A stretch of 10,949 bases of DNA from Bacillota bacterium (GTDB lineage Bacteria > Bacillota > Clostridia > Acetivibrionales > DSM-1351): assembly GCA_023433945.1 (NCBI GenBank), contig JAEYTP010000119.1:1-10949 (forward strand), written 5' to 3'. Below, in pieces: positions 7,184 to 10,949 of this stretch. The position numbers were made by a program, and so were the translations under genes. Each line of letters opens with the position of its first letter. Position 1 is the first letter of the stretch. The notes under the pieces are model-generated. The model was given only the letters and a program-made list of their open reading frames with translations. It did not search any database and was not told the origin of the DNA.

Positions 7184-8005
7184 TTACCCAAGCCTGCGAT
7201 ATTTTCTTGCTGTTTTGAGTGTAAATATCATTACAATAACGCCTAAACCTGCCAGAGCATAAACCACGATATCATTCCTGAATATTGGTATATAGTCCGC
7301 ACTAGTACCGATAGCATTAAAAACAGCGTGGAATATGATGGGTACCCATAATGAGCGTGACCATTCATATACTAAACCCAATATTATACCTAGACCAAAA
7401 GCATATAACCCCTGTACCACGTTCATGTGAAAAATGCCAAAAATTAATGCCTGCAATACTATCGCAACCCATATAGGGGTTGAAGAGCGCAGTTCTTTGT
7501 ATATAGCACCCCTGAAAAAGAATTCCTCAAATATAGGAGCAACTACTGCTATAAGAAGAAGGTTAATTATAGGATTGCCGAAATCAATATTCTCCATCAA
7601 TTGTGAGTATTGCTGCATCATTTTATCCATCGGAAAAATAACACTAAGCCAATAAAGCACCACTGGTACGATAAAGGAGGCGGATATGCCACAAAAAACC
7701 ACGGGTACAAGTATATTTTTCTGTGGCTTATGAATCCAGAGACTATCACCTATCCTTTTTTTTCTGGCATATATAATAACTGAAATAATCCCCATAATTA
7801 AGATATTTGCTACAAACTGTATTAATCCCGCATATGAGTACACAGACGTCTCAAGTATATCTACTTGATTTGTTGATACGCCATATTTAACGGTATTATA
7901 CAGAAAAATATAAATGCTAGCAATAACGCTCACTACTATACTTATAAAAAAGTATATAGTAACGTATATAAACACCCACATAATTGATTTAAGAATTCTT
8001 GACAT
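7184..8005 (-). CDS. CPBP family intramembrane glutamic endopeptidase (Abi/Rce1-like)
   Basis: This polytopic membrane protein of 273 residues has the CPBP (Abi, PF02517) motifs: E160-E161-x-x-x-R165 (FEEFFFRG), H193 in FGIFHMN, and H226-x-x-x-N230 in VPIIFHAVFNAIG. In the family these form the intramembrane catalytic site related to Rce1. About eight hydrophobic segments are visible, the first near residues 8-34. Bacterial members act in bacteriocin self-immunity, processing of membrane proteins or signalling, and nothing here chooses among these; no bacteriocin or peptide-modification gene is next to it. An upstream in-frame GTG (8017) overlaps the Shine-Dalgarno GAGGG, which lies 5 bases before the ATG at 8005, so the ATG is used. 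It diverges from the YmaF-like gene across 116 bases. Confidence 0.9.
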   Translation of the reverse strand: MSRILKSIMWVFIYVTIYFFISIVVSVIASIYIFLYNTVKYGVSTNQVDILETSVYSYAGLIQFVANILIMGIISVIIYARKKRIGDSLWIHKPQKNILVPVVFCGISASFIVPVVLYWLSVIFPMDKMMQQYSQLMENIDFGNPIINLLLIAVVAPIFEEFFFRGAIYKELRSSTPIWVAIVLQALIFGIFHMNVVQGLYAFGLGIILGLVYEWSRSLWVPIIFHAVFNAIGTSADYIPIFRNDIVVYALAGLGVIVMIFTLKTARKYRRLG

Positions 8006-8121
8006 AATAGCCCTCACATTGTATTTCCAAAAATTTTCATAAATAAAAGTTACAGTTTGACCAAATGCTACTAAAGTAACAACTCTACACTAAAAAGCCA
8101 ATAATAGCAAGGAGGTATAAT

Positions 8122-8463
8122 ATGCATAATCATTATCACTTTTATAGTTTTCATACAAATGAAAAAGTAACGCAAAATCACAAACTCTTTGGTCATACTG
8201 ATTATATGATTGGTATAGGTATTATGCATTTCCATTTTTATAGTAGCACAACCTCTTTTAATGGCCATATGCATAGCTACTTTGGTTTTACCGGTTTCCC
8301 TAGAAAAACTCAAAATGGCCATAAGCATAAAATGTGTGGCAAAACAGATACTGCACGGCTCTCAGATTACGATGATAAGCCCCATTTACATGAATACGAG
8401 AGTTATACCTATGAAAATATTCAGTATATCAGTAGCCCATTGACCAAAAAGGTATTATCATAG
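8122..8463 (+). CDS. Small histidine-rich YmaF-family protein
   Basis: The 113-residue product is soluble and has no signal peptide. It carries 14 histidines, mostly as H-x-H pairs: H2/H4/H6, H36/H38, H49/H51, H67/H69 and H88/H90, each pair in or near an aromatic or glycine-rich turn (for example GHMHSYFGFTG and GHKHKMCGKT). This spaced GHxH pattern matches the YmaF family of Bacillus and Clostridia, whose function is unknown. The pattern suggests metal binding, which is inference. A near-perfect AAGGAGGT lies 5 bases before the ATG, which argues that this short frame is translated well. It sits alone on the plus strand, divergent from the CPBP protease gene and with its stop only 3 bases from that of the convergent transglutaminase gene. 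Other open frames over the same bases lack a ribosome binding site. Confidence 0.82.
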   Translation: MHNHYHFYSFHTNEKVTQNHKLFGHTDYMIGIGIMHFHFYSSTTSFNGHMHSYFGFTGFPRKTQNGHKHKMCGKTDTARLSDYDDKPHLHEYESYTYENIQYISSPLTKKVLS

Positions 8464-8466
8464 TTT

Positions 8467-9696
8467 TTAATTTAGCGCATTGGTATTGGTGCTTTTATTA
8501 ACCACCCACTCACCTTGAATCTCAGCATCCTTATGATCTAGGTTAAAGTTAACATTGTCAAAGTTGTTCATTGTTACACCAAAAGTACAATCAACATTTA
8601 CCCATCTTTGATCCTTACTGCTGTATATCTGATTCCATGAATGGTCGCCCCAGGTAAGGCCACTATAGCCCAATCCTGTTATTAGTCTGACATTAACACC
8701 AACAGCTCTGCACATTGTAACGTACAAGCTTGAGTAGTCAAAACAGATTCCTTTTCTAGTCTGGTAACAAATAATTGATCCCGATTCTGTTTCGCTCGCC
8801 TTATTTACAATTTCCTTTGCCTTCTGGTAATCATAGTCTATGTTTGATGCTATCCATTTATATATAATTTTTGCCTTTTTGTAATCATCAGTCTCATCCT
8901 CAACAAGTTTCCTTGCAAAGCTATCAATTTCGGGAGTAGTTGCAATTGCTTCATCTAAAGTAACACCGTTAAAGTATTGAATAACCTTTATATTGTATTT
9001 ATCAAGGGTATCCCGAATATTGTCAGCTAGTTCGGGGTTTATGGTACTATTACCTGTTTCACTATTTCTAAACTTATCGTTAATAATTACTGGTAGCTTT
9101 TTAACAATATCGGCGTTGATTACCGGCTTTAGTGCAGTATCATACACACGATTTAATACTATCGAATCATTAGTCCATTTAGAGAAACCGGGAATAGTAA
9201 AATAATAGTTCATAAAATATAGTATAAAGCTAATACAAATTAGCGCCACCAATGCTCCTGGAATGCTGCAAATAACGGATATAACTCTTTTGGTAAGCCG
9301 AGAAAGCTGCCCCATTGCGCGATAAATCCCACGAGCCCAGATGTCTAACCATCTCGAGTATATTGGGTAGGTAATAAGCCGAAACAGCAATACAACTAGC
9401 AATAGTATTATGAAAGCAGCACAAAGATAAGTATATACATTGTTTACTGCTAGACTTGATTTTATAGTAGCGGGCAAAATGTCATATACATATTGGAAGA
9501 AAGCGTTGCTTCTGTCAAAGAAGATTCCTTTGGTCAGATACAGTGCAACAATAAGTGCAAAAATAAATTCTATATTATTAAATATTCTATATACGCCCTT
9601 CTCAATCCTATCCATTGTAAAAGGGGTAATAAATGATGATACCAATATAATAATAACTGGTAACAACAGTATTATATTTACAGGATTTATACTCAA
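8467..9696 (-). CDS. Membrane-anchored transglutaminase-like cysteine protease family protein
   Basis: The 409-residue protein has an N-terminal membrane half and a C-terminal transglutaminase-like domain. Hydrophobic helices lie at about 6-27, 42-56, 86-108 and 138-164, with basic loops between (for example 106-136). A linker leads to the catalytic domain, where the papain-like triad is complete: C318 (KGICFDYSSL), H352 (GDHSWNQIY) and D369 (WVNVDCTFG). Four helices would place the catalytic domain outside if the N-terminus is outside, but topology is uncertain. Bacterial members act as proteases or cross-linkers; the substrate is unknown. Translation probably starts at TTG 9696, preceded by AAAGGTGAG and with an in-frame TGA further upstream; no ATG at a comparable position exists. 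An extended -10 promoter lies at 9732-9740. It is convergent with the YmaF gene with only 3 bases between stops. Confidence 0.88.
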   Translation of the reverse strand: MSINPVNIILLLPVIIILVSSFITPFTMDRIEKGVYRIFNNIEFIFALIVALYLTKGIFFDRSNAFFQYVYDILPATIKSSLAVNNVYTYLCAAFIILLLVVLLFRLITYPIYSRWLDIWARGIYRAMGQLSRLTKRVISVICSIPGALVALICISFILYFMNYYFTIPGFSKWTNDSIVLNRVYDTALKPVINADIVKKLPVIINDKFRNSETGNSTINPELADNIRDTLDKYNIKVIQYFNGVTLDEAIATTPEIDSFARKLVEDETDDYKKAKIIYKWIASNIDYDYQKAKEIVNKASETESGSIICYQTRKGICFDYSSLYVTMCRAVGVNVRLITGLGYSGLTWGDHSWNQIYSSKDQRWVNVDCTFGVTMNNFDNVNFNLDHKDAEIQGEWVVNKSTNTNALN

Positions 9697-9731
9697 AATC
9701 TCACCTTTACAAATTTGTCATGATATCAGTA

Positions 9732-9740
9732 ATTATAACA
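9732..9740 (-). promoter_or_regulatory. Extended -10 promoter of the transglutaminase gene
   Basis: The minus strand reads TGTTATAAT, a perfect extended -10, about 36 bases before the start codon. No good -35 is present, as expected for this promoter class. It lies just outside the repeat array at 9768-9990. Confidence 0.55.
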
Positions 9741-9767
9741 TATACTAGGTGATTTGAATATTTCCCC

Positions 9768-9990
9768 TTTTCTACATTTGCCATGAAATATTTGCCTATG
9801 GAATATTTGCCAAAGCTATATTTGCCAAATCTATATTTACCTATGAAATTTAGTCTAAGCTATTTTTGTCTAGGCAATATCTATCTGAGCTAATTGTCTT
9901 TGCTGTTTTTGTCTTAGCTGTTTTTGTTTTAGCTGTTTTTGTTTTAGCTGTATTTGTCTTAGCTGTTTTTGTTTTAGCTGTATTTGTCTT
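9768..9990. repeat. Fifteen-unit, 15 bp tandem array after the permease stop
   Basis: Units lie in constant register every 15 bases from 9768 to 9887, then one 13-base unit (9888-9900), then six more 15-base units (9901-9990). The plus-strand consensus near the permease is AGCTGTTTTTGTYTT. The 30 bases at 9931-9960 are identical to 9961-9990. Units drift steadily away from this end to ATGAAATATTTGCCT at 9783. The array starts 2 bases after the permease stop, and essentially fills the 296-base gap to the transglutaminase gene apart from the latter's promoter region. No terminator hairpin is seen after the permease. Confidence 0.92.
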
Positions 9991-9992
9991 TG

Positions 9993-10652
9993 TTACATAC
10001 GAACTATCATTAGGGACTTTTTTACTGAAAATTTAACAGTACCTACACACAATATTAGAATTATCAAGCCAGCTACAACCGTCCATACACTAGAGCTTAC
10101 AGTATTAAGTAAATTCATTAAATCGTGCTTGGTAATTATTATACTTGTTAATCCGAATATAACTCCAATAAACGTCGACAATAAAATAAGAGGACTATTT
10201 TTCTTGCCCTGCATATATTCGTAATTCATCTCTGGCGCTACAGACATAGGTACATACCAGTTTGTAAAGGTCAGAGCAACAACTGCTTTTATTAGTTGAA
10301 TGGATATTATAGCTACTCCTGACACAAAGCTGTAGGAAATAGTAGTAACTATAATAGAGACAATTATTGCTAAATATGAATTGAGATAAATCTGCTTTAC
10401 AATATTTTCTGCTTTTATGGGCATTGAATACAATAGTCGGTATTTTCCCAATGCTACTGAAGAAGTAACAGCAATAGGGATAAAAAGTAGTACAAGGAAA
10501 TCAAACAAAGCAGCAAACTGTGGAATGCTAGATAATCCGCCTACAATAAACATTATAACTGCTAGTATTATGAAAAAAACAATGAACTTTTCACCACTTC
10601 TAGTAAAGCCAGCTTTTCTGAGCAACCAGAAGTCTCTACATAATTCTCTCAT
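9993..10652 (-). CDS. Integral membrane protein, probable ABC-2-type transporter permease
   Basis: The 219-residue product has six hydrophobic segments at about 22-40, 47-68, 85-105, 108-128, 155-173 and 188-205. A cytoplasmic loop at 70-90 (YRLLYSMPIKAENIVKQIYLNSYL) resembles the 'lpvs..eiv..ky' loop of ABC-2-type permeases, which work with an ATPase subunit to export drugs, peptides or lipids. No nucleotide-binding domain is in view; it may lie beyond the right edge. The ATG at 10652 has AAGGGGTGG 5 bases upstream, and its first bases overlap the stop of the preceding gene (ATGA), a standard sign of translational coupling and of subunits made together. A longer frame from TTG 10697 lies inside the preceding gene and is rejected. 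The substrate is unknown, and the family call rests on topology plus one loop. Confidence 0.7.
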   Translation of the reverse strand: MRELCRDFWLLRKAGFTRSGEKFIVFFIILAVIMFIVGGLSSIPQFAALFDFLVLLFIPIAVTSSVALGKYRLLYSMPIKAENIVKQIYLNSYLAIIVSIIVTTISYSFVSGVAIISIQLIKAVVALTFTNWYVPMSVAPEMNYEYMQGKKNSPLILLSTFIGVIFGLTSIIITKHDLMNLLNTVSSSVWTVVAGLIILILCVGTVKFSVKKSLMIVRM

Positions 10653-10949
10653 ATATTCCACCCCTTTTTCTTGAAAACTCTCATCGGTAGCACACAACTG
10701 ATAAAGTAGCCCACAATCAATGTCGCAACTATAAACAGTATGCCATATGGCCCTGCAAGAATCTCTAGACTATTAATAAACGGAGCCATGTTTTTGCCTA
10801 GCAAGCCGTAGTGAATACTAGAATCTTGTAAAAAAGTCGTAACTAATATAAATGAAGACGGTAATATAAATAACATTACAATAATTATAAAACTGACAAC
10901 CTTATTAATAGTATTTTTATTGTTCTGAACTATGTTATCCAATAAGTAG
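10649..10949 (-). CDS. Membrane protein C-terminal fragment, probable partner permease
   Basis: The frame is open to the right edge, so only the last 99 residues are visible and the true start lies outside. An in-frame TTG at 10942 is not a convincing start because the frame continues beyond it and no Shine-Dalgarno can be seen. Two long hydrophobic segments (roughly residues 17-37 and 61-89 of the visible part) flank a polar, probably extracytoplasmic, stretch. The tail ends in VFKKKGWNI, a basic cytoplasmic end. Its TGA overlaps the ATG of the next gene by the ATGA arrangement, so the two are probably subunits or halves of one transporter. I do not recognise a specific family from the fragment. 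Confidence 0.7.
   Translation of the reverse strand, partial: YLLDNIVQNNKNTINKVVSFIIIVMLFILPSSFILVTTFLQDSSIHYGLLGKNMAPFINSLEILAGPYGILFIVATLIVGYFISCVLPMRVFKKKGWNI

Noticed and set aside
8018..8121. Sporulation sigma-factor promoter for the YmaF-like gene
   Set aside because: TTGACC near 8057 has no well-spaced -10, and the TCTACACT near 8090 only partly resembles a SigE/SigK -10 with no matching -35.
8071..8328. An 85-codon minus-strand frame over the YmaF-like gene
   Set aside because: It has no Shine-Dalgarno and no family resemblance, while the plus-strand frame has AAGGAGGT and the YmaF histidine pattern.
9768..9990. A CRISPR array
   Set aside because: The 15-base units abut directly with no spacers, and no cas genes are in the window. 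The same applies to the other three arrays.

Overview
The window reads as chromosomal DNA of a low-GC, Gram-positive, spore-forming anaerobe of the Clostridia. This rests on the strongly AT-rich composition, strong Shine-Dalgarno sites (GGAGG, AAGGAGGT), frequent non-ATG starts, and the gene order scpA, scpB, DUF2953 protein. A cellulolytic Ruminiclostridium-like genome is plausible, but that is inference. No phage, transposase, CRISPR, rRNA or tRNA genes were seen.

Layout: (1) 1-2309, minus strand: scpA, scpB and a DUF2953 membrane protein running off the left edge, a chromosome-segregation block. (2) 2310-2707: a divergent intergenic region with a degenerate 19-21 bp repeat array and a likely promoter. 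(3) 2708-3337, plus: a site-2-type M50 membrane protease, ending at a bidirectional terminator shared with the convergent dacF. (4) 3534-6184, minus: pyrimidine-nucleoside phosphorylase (pdp) followed by a D-Ala-D-Ala carboxypeptidase, with a promoter upstream of pdp. (5) 6317-8005, minus: a sugar phosphate isomerase/epimerase-like TIM barrel and, upstream of it, a CPBP-family intramembrane protease. (6) 8122-8463, plus: a small histidine-rich YmaF-family protein, convergent with (7) 8467-9696, minus: a membrane-anchored transglutaminase-like protein. (8) 9993-10949, minus: two translationally coupled membrane proteins that look like ABC-2-type permease subunits, the first cut by the right edge.

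The genes are mostly recognisable housekeeping or membrane/envelope functions: chromosome condensation, regulated membrane proteolysis, peptidoglycan trimming, nucleoside salvage and export. The unusual part lies between them. Four of the larger intergenic spaces each hold a private, degenerate, direct tandem-repeat array: about 15-16 bp at 1388-1498, 19-21 bp at 2439-2587, 35 bp at 3419-3523, and 15 bp at 9768-9990. Three of the four begin within 2-16 bp after the stop codon of a minus-strand gene. The 9768-9990 array is the clearest: 15 units in register, with a 30 bp exact duplication at the end nearest the permease stop and progressive decay away from it. These arrays are the best candidates for something undescribed.

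Several starts were moved inward from the longest open frame because the longer version begins in or upstream of the Shine-Dalgarno sequence (scpB, dacF, pdp, the isomerase, the CPBP protease and the permease).
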